A stretch of DNA of 64,000 nucleotides, from contig DACB01000007.1 of NCBI GenBank assembly GCA_002494495.1, positions 32,501 through 96,500 on the forward strand, in the 5' to 3' direction. The notes below the pieces were generated by a model. The model made no database searches. It had not been told where the DNA came from and worked only from the letters and a program-made list of their open reading frames with translations. Positions 1 through 8,393 of the stretch are shown here, piece after piece (position 1 is the first letter of the stretch; every line of letters begins with the position of its first letter). Both the position numbers and the translations under genes were made by a program. This DNA is from Methanobacterium sp. UBA294 (GTDB lineage: Archaea > Methanobacteriota > Methanobacteria > Methanobacteriales > Methanobacteriaceae).

Positions 1-1157
1 ATGAAAATTGTACCCTTTTAGATTATGAACTTTTCCCAAGAAACAGGTTATCAGAAAGACTTAATGAAGTACTTGAAGGTAATTTAGTATCCGAAGAACA
101 ATCACTACTAAAGAGAATGGTTAAAAACCAGGATGAAGTTGTTGTTGAGACAGAAATCTCCCTTTCCAAATACAGGAGCCTTAAGGACTCTTCAAAATTT
201 AAATTTGAAACACCAAATAAGGCAGGAGAATATCTCAGAACCTTTATGGATAAGGTTTTAATTGAAACCGATTATATCCAGACAGAGGAAGAATTGAAGG
301 AAATAGTACATGAAATTTCTCTGAACATCACCAGGACCCGCCTGCACGAAGCAAGCAAAGCAGAAGATCTGGTTTTAATACAGGCCATCAACGCCCTTGA
401 TGAACTTGATGAGACTACCAGCAAGTTAGCAGAACGCCTGAGGGAATGGTATTCCATCCATCTACCTGAACTTGATAAAATAAAAAGCCACGAATACTAC
501 GTTAAACTCGTAGCCAAATATGGGGATAAAGATTCCATCATAAGTTCCGGTTTAGAAGAGTCAGACCTGAAGATTGAAACCAGCATAGGGGCTGATCTGG
601 AAGAATCTGACATTTTAATGCTTAAAGAATTAGCATCATCCATTAAATCTTTCCAAGCTACTAAAAAATCACTGAATGAATATATAGATGGGAAAATGGG
701 GGAATTAGCACCAAACCTTAAGGATCTTGTGGGGGCTTCCCTTGGAGCGAAGTTAATCGCCCATGTAGGAGGACTCAAAAGACTTGCCCTACTTTCATCC
801 GGAACAATACAGGTTTTAGGGGCAGAAAAAGCCCTCTTCAGGCACCTTAAGACTGGTGAAAGGCCACCTAAACACGGATTAATTTACCAACACCCTGAAG
901 TCAGAGGAGCCAAGTACTGGTTAAGGGGGAAGATTGCCCGGGCCCTTGCATCCAAGATATCCCTGGCCGTGCGTAAGGATGTATTTTCTGGCAAATTCGA
1001 GCCATCAATTAAAATCAAATTCGAAGTAAAGGTTGAAGATATTAAAAAGGCACACCCATTCCCTAAAAGATCAAGTAAAAGTAGTAAACCAGGTAAGAAA
1101 GTTAAAAAGAAGAAGAAAAGAGAGAAGTATAGGAAGAAGTTTGATGTTTACTACTGA
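1..1157 (+). CDS. nop5: Nop5/Nop56-58 family C/D-box RNP core protein (5' end outside window)
   Basis: The reading frame is open from base 3, so the start codon lies upstream of the window. The visible part is about 384 residues. The protein is the scaffold of archaeal box C/D sRNPs: it bridges L7Ae-bound kink-turn RNA and fibrillarin for 2'-O-methylation of rRNA and tRNA. The central part is predicted coiled-coil, followed by the Nop RNA-binding domain (GASLGAKLIAHVGGL, then LIYQHPEVRGA). The very basic lysine-rich tail (KKVKKKKKREKYRKK) is typical of archaeal Nop5. Fibrillarin lies downstream, separated by an unrelated membrane protease gene. Family assignment is very secure. Confidence 0.96.
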   Translation, partial: ENCTLLDYELFPRNRLSERLNEVLEGNLVSEEQSLLKRMVKNQDEVVVETEISLSKYRSLKDSSKFKFETPNKAGEYLRTFMDKVLIETDYIQTEEELKEIVHEISLNITRTRLHEASKAEDLVLIQAINALDELDETTSKLAERLREWYSIHLPELDKIKSHEYYVKLVAKYGDKDSIISSGLEESDLKIETSIGADLEESDILMLKELASSIKSFQATKKSLNEYIDGKMGELAPNLKDLVGASLGAKLIAHVGGLKRLALLSSGTIQVLGAEKALFRHLKTGERPPKHGLIYQHPEVRGAKYWLRGKIARALASKISLAVRKDVFSGKFEPSIKIKFEVKVEDIKKAHPFPKRSSKSSKPGKKVKKKKKREKYRKKFDVYY

Positions 1158-1269
1158 ATTTATCATCCGTCATAAGGAGATTTTTAAATTTGGCCAATAG
1201 GAAATTTTTAAATATGTATATTAGAATATTTTTTAATAAATAGATTTTAACCCTATTTAAGGAGATTTT

Positions 1270-2136
1270 ATGGTCAATGAAGGTGCATTTGAACATATAA
1301 AAATACGTTACCTGTTTTTATGGTCGATGGTGTTTCTTATCATTATGGTATCTTTATATATGGTAATTACCCCTCTAATTCCCGTGGCAGAGGTTGATGT
1401 AGCAGCGGGTATTCTATTTTATGTATTTATATCTCTGTGGATCATCTGGAATTTTAATCGCGTGCCCCTGGATTATAGTAAGTTTTTTGGCCATTTACCC
1501 CTCAATTTTAACTGGACTTATCTGATCATTATTACTTTCGGGGTGATAATACTATCATTGGGTCTTGGTGAGCTCAGCCGATATTTTCTATTCATCATAG
1601 ACCCTAATATATTAAATGAACTCCCTTATACAGGAATTTTTTATAGCTCAAATGATACTCCACTTGCCCCCTTCCTCAATTATATAGAATTCTTTGTTGC
1701 GGTTATAATCGCCCCTATCGTGGAAGAGATCTTATTTAGGGGAGTTATTCTTCACCGTTTCACCATTAAATGGGGTGTCAAATGGGCTATTCTGGTTTCC
1801 TCAATAATCTTCGCATTTTTACATACAGATATCATCGGGGCCTTCATCTTCGGAGTTGTGATGTGCATACTGTACATTAAAACCGCCAGTATCCTGGTGC
1901 CTGTAGTAGCCCATATTATCAATAACTTACTGGCCTATGGTTTGGAGATTATGATAACCTTCAGCCCATGGAATATGTTAGCGAGTCATAGTTTAGAAAC
2001 GGCTGTTCTGCTTTTGACAATTTCGGGCATAATTATAATGTATTTCCTTATTAAAAATTGGCCCCAGAGATACTGGCGGCCTCCCTATTTCCAGGATGTT
2101 TATGATGGAATACCTGAAAATATATATTATAATTGA
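1270..2136 (+). CDS. CPBP family intramembrane metalloprotease
   Basis: 288 residues with about seven to eight hydrophobic segments. The diagnostic CPBP/Abi motifs are present: EEILFRG (EExxxR, around residues 151-157), FAFLHTD with its histidine, and the late AHIINN motif. Family members cleave substrates within the membrane (CAAX-type or bacteriocin-related proteolysis); the substrate here cannot be told. A good ribosome site (AAGGAG) sits a few bases before the ATG. The gene is inserted between nop5 and fibrillarin, which are usually direct neighbours, so functional linkage to RNA modification is doubtful. Confidence 0.9.
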   Translation: MVNEGAFEHIKIRYLFLWSMVFLIIMVSLYMVITPLIPVAEVDVAAGILFYVFISLWIIWNFNRVPLDYSKFFGHLPLNFNWTYLIIITFGVIILSLGLGELSRYFLFIIDPNILNELPYTGIFYSSNDTPLAPFLNYIEFFVAVIIAPIVEEILFRGVILHRFTIKWGVKWAILVSSIIFAFLHTDIIGAFIFGVVMCILYIKTASILVPVVAHIINNLLAYGLEIMITFSPWNMLASHSLETAVLLLTISGIIIMYFLIKNWPQRYWRPPYFQDVYDGIPENIYYN

Positions 2137-2201
2137 TTGGAAAATTTATTAGAAAATTTATTAGAAAAAGAACAGTAAATTATAATCGGAGCAAAACAAT
2201 C

Positions 2202-2879
2202 ATGGAAGAAAATATTACCAAATGGAACGGTTTTCCCGGAGTATTTCAATCTGAAGGCCAGCTAGCCACCTGTAACCTCAATCCTGGTGAGCATGTCTAC
2301 GGGGAAAAACTGGTTGAAGACAGGGGCAGAGAATATCGCCTGTGGAATCCCCGCCGTTCAAAATTAGCAGCTGCCATATTAAATGGACTAGAAATCTTTC
2401 CATTTCATGATTCTTCAAAGATACTGTATCTTGGAGCTTCAACCGGCACCACTCCATCCCATATATCGGATATAGTATCAGATGGATTAATCTACTCTGT
2501 GGAGTCCTCCCCCAGGATGATGCGTAAACTGGTGGATCTATCCCAGATACGCTCTAACCTGATCCCTATCCTGGACGATGCCAGTAAACCACGTAACTAC
2601 CTTCATCTGGTGGAGAAAGTGGATATAATTTATGCAGATGTGGCCCAGCCCAACCAGACAGATATATTCATGGACAACATGCGCCTATTTATAAAAGAGG
2701 GAGGTCAGGGATTCCTGATGATAAAGGCCAGGAGCATCGACGTGACCAGGGATCCGGATGAGATTTATAAGAAAGAAGAATCAAGGTTAAAAGCTGCGGG
2801 TTTCCGGGTGCTTGAAAAAATAGATTTAGAACCCTATGAAAAGGACCATATGGCTTTTGTATGCGAAATTTCTTTTTAA
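2202..2879 (+). CDS. flpA: Fibrillarin-like rRNA/tRNA 2'-O-methyltransferase
   Basis: The SAM-dependent catalytic subunit of the box C/D sRNP. The sequence shows the archaeal fibrillarin N-terminus (residues VYGEKL, then YRLWNPRRSKLAAA), the SAM motif LYLGASTGTT, VESSPR, and the conserved IYADVAQPNQ acidic segment. I chose the ATG at 2202, preceded by GGAG, which gives 225 residues. A TTG at 2133 would add an unrelated basic extension and overlap the protease gene. It works with Nop5 encoded at the window start. Confidence 0.95.
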   Translation: MEENITKWNGFPGVFQSEGQLATCNLNPGEHVYGEKLVEDRGREYRLWNPRRSKLAAAILNGLEIFPFHDSSKILYLGASTGTTPSHISDIVSDGLIYSVESSPRMMRKLVDLSQIRSNLIPILDDASKPRNYLHLVEKVDIIYADVAQPNQTDIFMDNMRLFIKEGGQGFLMIKARSIDVTRDPDEIYKKEESRLKAAGFRVLEKIDLEPYEKDHMAFVCEISF

Positions 2880-2892
2880 TAAGAATTAATTA

Positions 2893-4047
2893 TTATTTAC
2901 CCATGCATTCCCTAACTTTATCCATGATCTTCCCTGCAACTTCCTTTTTAGAAGTTAGTGGGACTTTTAAAACATCATCATCAATAATTAAAACTTCATT
3001 AGTATCTGAACCAAAACCCGCACCCCTGGTCGAAATATCATTAGCCACCATGAGGTCTGCTTCTGCTTGTTTCATTCTCTCCCTTGCAGAACTTATAAGT
3101 TCATCTTCCGATATACCGTATTCAGCTTTAAAGCCCACCAGAAATATTTTGGGATTTATTTTTTTTACTTCGTTGATTATCTTGGGAGTACTTTCCAGTT
3201 TCAAAATCAGATCTTCTGAGGATGAAATTTTGTTAATTGCCCCATCTTTTGCTGGCCTAAAATCTGAAACTGCGGCTGCGGAAATGAATACATCACTACT
3301 TGGAACCCGATTTCTTACAGCTTCCTGCATATCTATGACAGACTCCACATGGATGACATCAAAAACATGTGGAACATCTACACTCATCTGTCCACAAATT
3401 AATGTTACATCAGCACCCCTGATGTAGGCTTCCCTGGCAAGTTCCACACCAGTTTTACCAGAGCTTAGATTGGTTATCACCCTGAATTCATCTACCTTCT
3501 CAAAGGTCGCACCGGTGCTGATGAGCACCTTCTTACCAGTTAAATCACCTGTTGAAGCTTCTCTTAAAACAATTAATACTATATCCTGTATATCAGGAAA
3601 TTTAGCCTTTTTTTCTTCTATTTTAGGCTTGATGAACGTTACGCCTTCCTTTTTAAGTTTGGAAATATTATCTCTAACTGCACGATACATGGAATGGTGC
3701 ATGGACGGGACAAAAACCATGGGTGTTTCATATCCAAAAGCAGTGACTAACAGTGTACTGACGGGGTTATCTGCAATCTTATAGGTCAGTTTACTGATGA
3801 CGTTGGCAGTTGCCGGTGCCACCAGTATCAGATCTGACTGGGCATACTTCACATGTTCGATTTTACCAGATAAGTTTAAAATAACTCCTTGTCCAGTGGC
3901 GAATTCCATGGCGTTGGGATGTATAATCTCAGTAGCACCGTCGCTCATGAAGCATTTGACATTTATATCATGTCTTTTAAGCTCCCTTGCAAGTTTAACT
4001 GCTTCAACTGCAGCAACACTTCCGGTTACACAGAGCACAACATCCAT
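2893..4047 (-). CDS. coaBC: Bifunctional phosphopantothenoylcysteine decarboxylase / phosphopantothenate-cysteine ligase
   Basis: Coenzyme A biosynthesis: joins phosphopantothenate to cysteine (CoaB) and decarboxylates the product (CoaC). 384 residues. The N-terminal flavoprotein domain, about residues 1-170, begins with LCVTGSVAAVEAVKLAREL and contains the ADNPVSTLLV and PSMHHSMY segments. The C-terminal ligase domain, about residues 180-380, shows STGATFEKVDEFRVITNLSSGK, followed by the AAAVSDFRP motif. The archaeal CoaBC enzymes are CTP-dependent in the family; this is not visible from sequence. The gene converges on fibrillarin and is followed upstream by the KH gene in the same direction. 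Confidence 0.95.
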   Translation of the reverse strand: MDVVLCVTGSVAAVEAVKLARELKRHDINVKCFMSDGATEIIHPNAMEFATGQGVILNLSGKIEHVKYAQSDLILVAPATANVISKLTYKIADNPVSTLLVTAFGYETPMVFVPSMHHSMYRAVRDNISKLKKEGVTFIKPKIEEKKAKFPDIQDIVLIVLREASTGDLTGKKVLISTGATFEKVDEFRVITNLSSGKTGVELAREAYIRGADVTLICGQMSVDVPHVFDVIHVESVIDMQEAVRNRVPSSDVFISAAAVSDFRPAKDGAINKISSSEDLILKLESTPKIINEVKKINPKIFLVGFKAEYGISEDELISSARERMKQAEADLMVANDISTRGAGFGSDTNEVLIIDDDVLKVPLTSKKEVAGKIMDKVRECMGK

Positions 4048-4098
4048 AAAATCAGCACTTTATTTTAAAAAAAAATTAAGTTATATAAGTAGAAAAAA

Positions 4099-4596
4099 CT
4101 ATCTCCTATCCACCACTACCTGGGTTTTTTGGGATGTTAATTCCTGGATTATCTCATTTAAGACGTCTAATTTACCGGGTATTCTTCGCGAGTCCTCCCT
4201 CATGACCCGGATCTTATATCTTTCCTGGCCGTCCTTACCATAGACTATGTTGATACCAGATATCCTGGCTGGAGCAAGTATATCCCTGGCTACTGATCGG
4301 AGGTCTGAGTTTTCTCCCACAACCCTTACTTTCTTACCTATAACCCTGGATATTTCCCGGACGATCTTTCCACTTTTACCAATGAGTTTGCCTACCTGAT
4401 CCTTCTCAGTTATGATTATGACCATATCACCTATCTCAATGGTCTTTTTAAACCCAATCTTTCCATCACCGACCCTGTATAGTATTTTTGCAATGTCTAA
4501 GTCCATCTGACTTATCTCACCACTCTTCAACTTATTCTCACATCCTTGACAGAGCATTTCGCTCATGAGACAGACATCGCATATTGGTAATACCAT
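4099..4596 (-). CDS. NusA-like KH-domain RNA-binding protein with N-terminal zinc-type cysteines
   Basis: 165 residues. The N-terminus carries two cysteine pairs (CDVC, then CQGC) that look like a small zinc site. The middle contains a KH core with the GxxG loop (KLIGKSGKIVREI) and a basic C-terminal half. This is a conserved archaeal protein often labelled NusA-like transcription or RNA-binding factor; the precise target is unknown. A strong ribosome site (AGGAGG) precedes the ATG. A GC-rich hairpin lies close to the predicted 5' end of its transcript. It is probably co-directional with coaBC. Confidence 0.75.
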   Translation of the reverse strand: MVLPICDVCLMSEMLCQGCENKLKSGEISQMDLDIAKILYRVGDGKIGFKKTIEIGDMVIIITEKDQVGKLIGKSGKIVREISRVIGKKVRVVGENSDLRSVARDILAPARISGINIVYGKDGQERYKIRVMREDSRRIPGKLDVLNEIIQELTSQKTQVVVDRR

Positions 4597-4620
4597 TTAC
4601 ATTCCTCCTTTTCCAAAAAG

Positions 4621-4637
4621 TCGCAGGCGGACCTGCG
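4621..4637 (-). promoter_or_regulatory. GC-rich hairpin in the leader of the KH-protein gene
   Basis: CGCAGG at 4622-4627 pairs with CCTGCG at 4632-4637 around a four-base loop. It lies about 25 bases before the start codon and just upstream of the AGGAGG site. An AT-rich TATA-like stretch (ATTTAAAT, about 4661-4668) would put transcription start beside it. It could be an autoregulatory binding site for the KH protein; that is inference. Confidence 0.4.
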
Positions 4638-4697
4638 CGATAAATATTAATAATACCCTATTTAAATTGCCCATTTTTTCAAGTTAATCCCTGAATA

Positions 4698-4796
4698 GAC
4701 AGATTTAGCGCCAATATTTTTTATACTATCTGATATTAATTATGGGGTAACGCTAAAATAAAAGCAAATTGATAATTTTAAAGGTGTAAATCTGTC
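4698..4796. repeat. Long-range inverted repeat in a 356-bp intergenic region
   Basis: GACAGATTTA at 4698-4707 is the exact reverse complement of TAAATCTGTC at 4787-4796. A second, overlapping pair is TTTAGCG (4704-4710) with CGCTAAA (4751-4757). The two pairings are mutually exclusive. The rest of 4597-4952 is AT-rich with no convincing reading frame. Confidence 0.35.
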
Positions 4797-4905
4797 CTAC
4801 ATAAAATGATACTCTAACAAATATTAATCTATTACTTCTTCTTATATATATTATGCACTACCTTATAAAAAAATGATATGCCACAAAAATAAAATAATAT
4901 GTCTA

Positions 4906-4947
4906 CCCTATAAAAAATAGGGAAATATTTCATAAAAAAAATAAAAA
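4906..4947 (-). terminator. Hairpin plus T-run terminator of the PsbP-like lipoprotein gene
   Basis: Just past the lipoprotein stop codon, the minus strand reads a T-rich run (4933-4947). This is followed by a 6-bp hairpin, CCCTAT/ATAGGG (4906-4911 with 4917-4922). T-runs are the usual archaeal termination signal; the hairpin may be incidental. Confidence 0.5.
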
Positions 4948-4952
4948 TCTTA

Positions 4953-5504
4953 TTAGAGTACTTTGAAGCTGTTTATAACCAGATCGAAGTTGTTCTGTTC
5001 CTTTTCAAAGTTGTTAGGGGCGGCTCCGCAGAGGATCACATATATCTCCCCATTCCTGGAAATCCACACCGCTCTCATCTGGGTTTCCACACCATTGGAA
5101 TTTGTTTTATAAATATTTTCTAAAGCTTTTTCATTGTTTATGGTTATGTTAGCTTCCGAAATACGTTGATTAGTTATATTGCCACCAGTTGTATTGTTAA
5201 AGAGTTGTGCATAATTTTCTGAGTAAACCGTCCATAAATCCTTATCCTCAGTTTCATTTGGTTTCTGGATAAGAACGAAAGTAGATGGGTTATTTTGAGC
5301 ATCTACAGTTCTCGGATCCCCCACAGCAACAACTTTATTTGGTGCGGTAGATTCTGCAATATCCCAAGTTCCATTGTAATTGAATGAAATACCGTTATCA
5401 GAGTAGGTTTTAGTCTCAACACCTTCATCGTTGGTAACACAACCGGAGGCTAGAATAACCAGGCTCAATATAACTAGCACTAAAAAAATTGGGAACTTTT
5501 TCAT
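4953..5504 (-). CDS. PsbP-related lipoprotein
   Basis: 183 residues. A signal peptide of about 20 residues ends in the lipobox LASGC, so the mature protein is probably lipid-anchored on the outer face of the membrane. The body begins with YSDNGISFNYNGTWDI and resembles the PsbP-like fold found in many methanogen lipoproteins of unknown role. A GGTGA ribosome site stands before the ATG. No functional partner is evident; the upstream gene is also a surface-type protein. Confidence 0.7.
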   Translation of the reverse strand: MKKFPIFLVLVILSLVILASGCVTNDEGVETKTYSDNGISFNYNGTWDIAESTAPNKVVAVGDPRTVDAQNNPSTFVLIQKPNETEDKDLWTVYSENYAQLFNNTTGGNITNQRISEANITINNEKALENIYKTNSNGVETQMRAVWISRNGEIYVILCGAAPNNFEKEQNNFDLVINSFKVL

Positions 5505-5635
5505 ATATTCACCTTGATTTAATATAACGAATTTTAAAAGCGATAGAACGTACTATTTTTTTATTGTAGTTAAATGCTTATATATTTTAAAAAATTCATT
5601 TAAAAAAGGAAGATAAGGTGGCTAATTTATCTATA

Positions 5636-6274
5636 CTAATCACCAGGGCTAATACCACCAGTTGACCCAGTACCACCAGTACCACCAGTATCACTACCAG
5701 TTGACCCAGTACCACCAGTACCACCATCAGTATATCCACCACTGGTACTACCAGTACTTGTGCCAGTACTTCTTGTTGATGTTGATTGTCCCGTACTGGG
5801 GCTGGTTGTATTGGTGTTGTTTATCTCAGGAAATGCACTCTGGTTTATATTCATGGTTACTGCTGTGGATTCGGATGGTACCATGAAGAATACTCCAAAT
5901 CCAATACCTGAAACGAATATTAATGCTAGTATGGTATATATTACTGCTTTACGCTGTTTTTCATTTATCCCTTTTTTTGGTTTAGGATAGGTTGGACTGG
6001 AAGAGGTGATGAACTTCTTCATAAGCTCTTCTTTAGCCTGTTTTTCTTCCTCGGCTTCTTTTTTTTCTGTCCAATATTCCAGGGGTTTTTCAACCTCCCC
6101 TCTACCCTGTAATCTTTTCACCCTATCGGCTACTTCCAAAGTCTCCAGATTACTTTTTAACTCCTTTTTTTGAAGGTTATAAGTTTTTTCTGAAACGTTA
6201 CCCTGCGCAAACTCAAATTCCAGTTCCTGCAGACTCCGGATAACTTTTTCTTTATCTGATTTTATATCAATCAT
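5636..6274 (-). CDS. Membrane-anchored protein with N-terminal coiled coil and Gly/Ser/Thr-rich tail
   Basis: About 212 residues from the ATG at 6274. A TTG at 6298 would extend it by eight residues into pheA. The N-terminal 90 residues are charged and helical (coiled-coil like, Glu/Lys rich). One transmembrane segment (about residues 113-133, AVIYTILALIFVSGIGFGVFF) is followed by an extracytoplasmic tail. The tail ends in a low-complexity stretch of Gly, Thr and Ser built from a 13-residue repeat. Function is not recognised. The start overlaps the pheA stop by a few bases, so it is probably translated from the pheA message. Confidence 0.65.
   Translation of the reverse strand: MIDIKSDKEKVIRSLQELEFEFAQGNVSEKTYNLQKKELKSNLETLEVADRVKRLQGRGEVEKPLEYWTEKKEAEEEKQAKEELMKKFITSSSPTYPKPKKGINEKQRKAVIYTILALIFVSGIGFGVFFMVPSESTAVTMNINQSAFPEINNTNTTSPSTGQSTSTRSTGTSTGSTSGGYTDGGTGGTGSTGSDTGGTGGTGSTGGISPGD
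5657..5726. repeat. 39-bp in-frame minisatellite in the 3' end of the membrane-anchored protein gene
   Basis: A block of about 31 bases starting ACCAGTTGACCCAGTACCAC at 5657 recurs at 5696, giving a period of 39 bases (13 codons). Shorter ACCACCAGT units lie inside it. Copy-number change would keep the frame and lengthen or shorten the Gly/Thr/Ser tail. Confidence 0.7.
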
Positions 6275-7091
6275 CTCCTTCTTTAGGGTATGAACCAAAG
6301 ATCTTTACATATTCTACTTTTGGTTCTATCACATTTATAATATTTCTGATCATCTGGTCCTTCCTGTGACCCTCAAAATCAATGAAAAATATGTATCTCC
6401 CTAATTTCTCCTTGGATGGTCTGGACTCAATCTTAGTTAGGTTTATGTTATAATCAGCGAAAACACCCAGTATCTCATATAAACCCCCGGGTCTGTCCTC
6501 TGAAAGAGAAAATACCACGGATGTTTTATCATTACCAGTTTTTACATGGTCTTCACTACTGATGATTATGAATCTGGTTAAATTTTTCTTGTAATCCTGT
6601 ATATCCTCTGCTACTATTTTTAATCCATTTATCTCTGCCGCTCTCCTGGTGCTGATTGCAGCGGACGATTTTTTATCCACAATTAATTCAGATGCACGGG
6701 AAGTACTGGTTACAGAACGCACCTCTACATCCATGTTTTCAATGAATTTCCTGCATTGGGACAGGGCTTGCGAATGGGAATAGATAGTTTTAATATCCTG
6801 AATCTCTGCATCAGGATTGATCAATAAGTTATGGCTTATTGGTAGTATGATCTCTCCTTTAATCTTCAAATCATAATCATGGGTCAATAGATCCAGTGTT
6901 ATACCCACTGACCCCTCTATTGAGTTTTCTATGGGAACCACTCCACATTCTACCTCACCATCACTAACTGCCTTAAAAACTTCTGAGATAGTGTTAAAAG
7001 ATATATGTTCCCCCTCTAAAGTTAGGGCTGCTTCCTCGGTAAACGTGCCTGATGGGCCAAAAAATGCTATTTTCAAAATGATCAAATCCAT
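6267..7091 (-). CDS. pheA: Prephenate dehydratase
   Basis: Converts prephenate to phenylpyruvate in phenylalanine synthesis. 274 residues. The catalytic domain begins FFGPSGTFTEEAAL and has the TRF motif (NLTRFIII). A C-terminal ACT domain (GGLYEILGVFADYNINL, with the ESRP motif) provides feedback control by phenylalanine in this family. There is no chorismate mutase domain. The second start, LKIAFFG, may be the true N-terminus because MDLII is atypical. It is followed immediately by the membrane-anchored protein gene. Confidence 0.94.
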   Translation of the reverse strand: MDLIILKIAFFGPSGTFTEEAALTLEGEHISFNTISEVFKAVSDGEVECGVVPIENSIEGSVGITLDLLTHDYDLKIKGEIILPISHNLLINPDAEIQDIKTIYSHSQALSQCRKFIENMDVEVRSVTSTSRASELIVDKKSSAAISTRRAAEINGLKIVAEDIQDYKKNLTRFIIISSEDHVKTGNDKTSVVFSLSEDRPGGLYEILGVFADYNINLTKIESRPSKEKLGRYIFFIDFEGHRKDQMIRNIINVIEPKVEYVKIFGSYPKEGDD

Positions 7092-7093
7092 TA

Positions 7094-7136
7094 TTTAATA
7101 ATCCTTACTATTAATTTAATAATCCTTAACTATTAA
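7094..7136. repeat. 21-bp tandem duplication upstream of pheA
   Basis: TTTAATAATCCTTA at 7094-7107 recurs at 7115-7128. Each copy is followed by CTATTAA or ACTATTAA. The two copies fill the short gap between pheA and the RNA ligase gene. Confidence 0.65.
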
Positions 7137-8269
7137 TACAATCCACCTTGAAGGTAGTTCATTATTTTATCAGTGGTTGATTGGTGTACTCGTCTTATAA
7201 CTGCTTTTCCATCCTCATATTCCACCAGTACGGCCACCACTCCCAGATCCCTGAGGTGTTGTAGAAATTCATCCACTTCCTCACGGCTCTCTGCATCCAT
7301 TACCAGATCCTCACCAGCAACTTCATGGGCAGCAACGTGTTTTATTGTCTCCACCAGAGGATACAATATTGATTCACCTATTCTATGTGCCCTTTTTTCC
7401 AATTCTTCTTCTGAATCCTGCATTTCAACTGACTGAAATCCTTCCCTAATTACCCTACTGAACATAAATGCTTTACCCAGATCAAATGGGAATTTAAAGG
7501 CATATTCCAGTTCATCATCATGGGCCTGGGAAGATGTATACTTTAATGGAGGTAACACCATCTGAGGGTCCTTTATAACCACCCCTTCCCTACCATTTTC
7601 CCCCAGTTCCTTAACCAGTTTTAATATCTTAGAGGGAGCCTCAGATACTGGATAAATTCCCAGCAAGTTAACTGGGGGCAGGCTATATTTACTGAGTAGT
7701 TCCCTTTTCTTATTTACTGGTAAAGGTTCCCCGGTGAGTTTCTCCCTTAGATCAAATATTTTAAAACCAATTTCGCCTATCTCAGGGTAATAATGAGATA
7801 CGTAAGGGTTGTTAGTCCCTAGCATTTCCCCACATATAACCAGATCAGGGTGGTCATGGAAAAACGGGGTTAAATCCATAATTTCCAGTGCTTTCTTAGT
7901 AGTATAGGGACATACAAAACCACCACGGGTGAAAGCAAGGATTTTAGTATTTACCAAGGCAACTCGAACGTTGTATCCGTTCATTTTCTCTTCAACTGCA
8001 ACTTTCCCTTTAAAATGGGATTTTAAAGATTCCTTGAGCATTAAGGTCCTTCTTATCTTGGGAAATCCCCTGATTACATGAATTTCATCTCCAAAACAGA
8101 CCATGGTCCCTGCTTCTATCTTACCCAGACTTTTCCGAAATTGCAGGGCTTTAACAAATTTGTTCTGGTAAAATTTAAGGTTGCCTTTCCTGTAGGACTC
8201 TTCCAGCTTCTGAAGTTCTAAGTCGAGTATATCAGGGAGTTTTTCAACCATAAAATCTTTCTGAGACAT
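7133..8269 (-). CDS. ATP-dependent RNA ligase (archaeal circularising Rnl3 type)
   Basis: 378 residues. The nucleotidyltransferase motif I is EEKMNGYN, with the adenylated lysine at residue 95. It is followed by CGEMLG (motif III region), GVVIKDP (motif IV) and FKFPFD (motif V). The family includes the M. thermautotrophicus and Pyrococcus homodimeric ligases that circularise RNA; a biological role in circular box C/D RNA and intron processing has been proposed for them. From memory, this position next to CBS genes is conserved in M. thermautotrophicus. Confidence 0.92.
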   Translation of the reverse strand: MSQKDFMVEKLPDILDLELQKLEESYRKGNLKFYQNKFVKALQFRKSLGKIEAGTMVCFGDEIHVIRGFPKIRRTLMLKESLKSHFKGKVAVEEKMNGYNVRVALVNTKILAFTRGGFVCPYTTKKALEIMDLTPFFHDHPDLVICGEMLGTNNPYVSHYYPEIGEIGFKIFDLREKLTGEPLPVNKKRELLSKYSLPPVNLLGIYPVSEAPSKILKLVKELGENGREGVVIKDPQMVLPPLKYTSSQAHDDELEYAFKFPFDLGKAFMFSRVIREGFQSVEMQDSEEELEKRAHRIGESILYPLVETIKHVAAHEVAGEDLVMDAESREEVDEFLQHLRDLGVVAVLVEYEDGKAVIRRVHQSTTDKIMNYLQGGLY

Positions 8270-8393
8270 TTAAAATTATCCTTTAAGAAGAAGGCAAAAA
8301 TAAAAAAAAGTAACTGGTTGCTTTCTTCTGTCCTTATTTTAACTGTAGTTTAATATCCATATACTGTTTTTTAATCAAATTTATGGCCTGGTT

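Noticed and set aside
2133..2201. TTG start that would lengthen fibrillarin by 23 residues
   Set aside because: The added basic segment is not part of the family and overlaps the protease stop; ATG 2202 has a GGAG site.
2861..3427. 188-codon plus-strand frame opposite coaBC
   Set aside because: It lies wholly over the strongly conserved coaBC domains on the other strand and shows no family motif.
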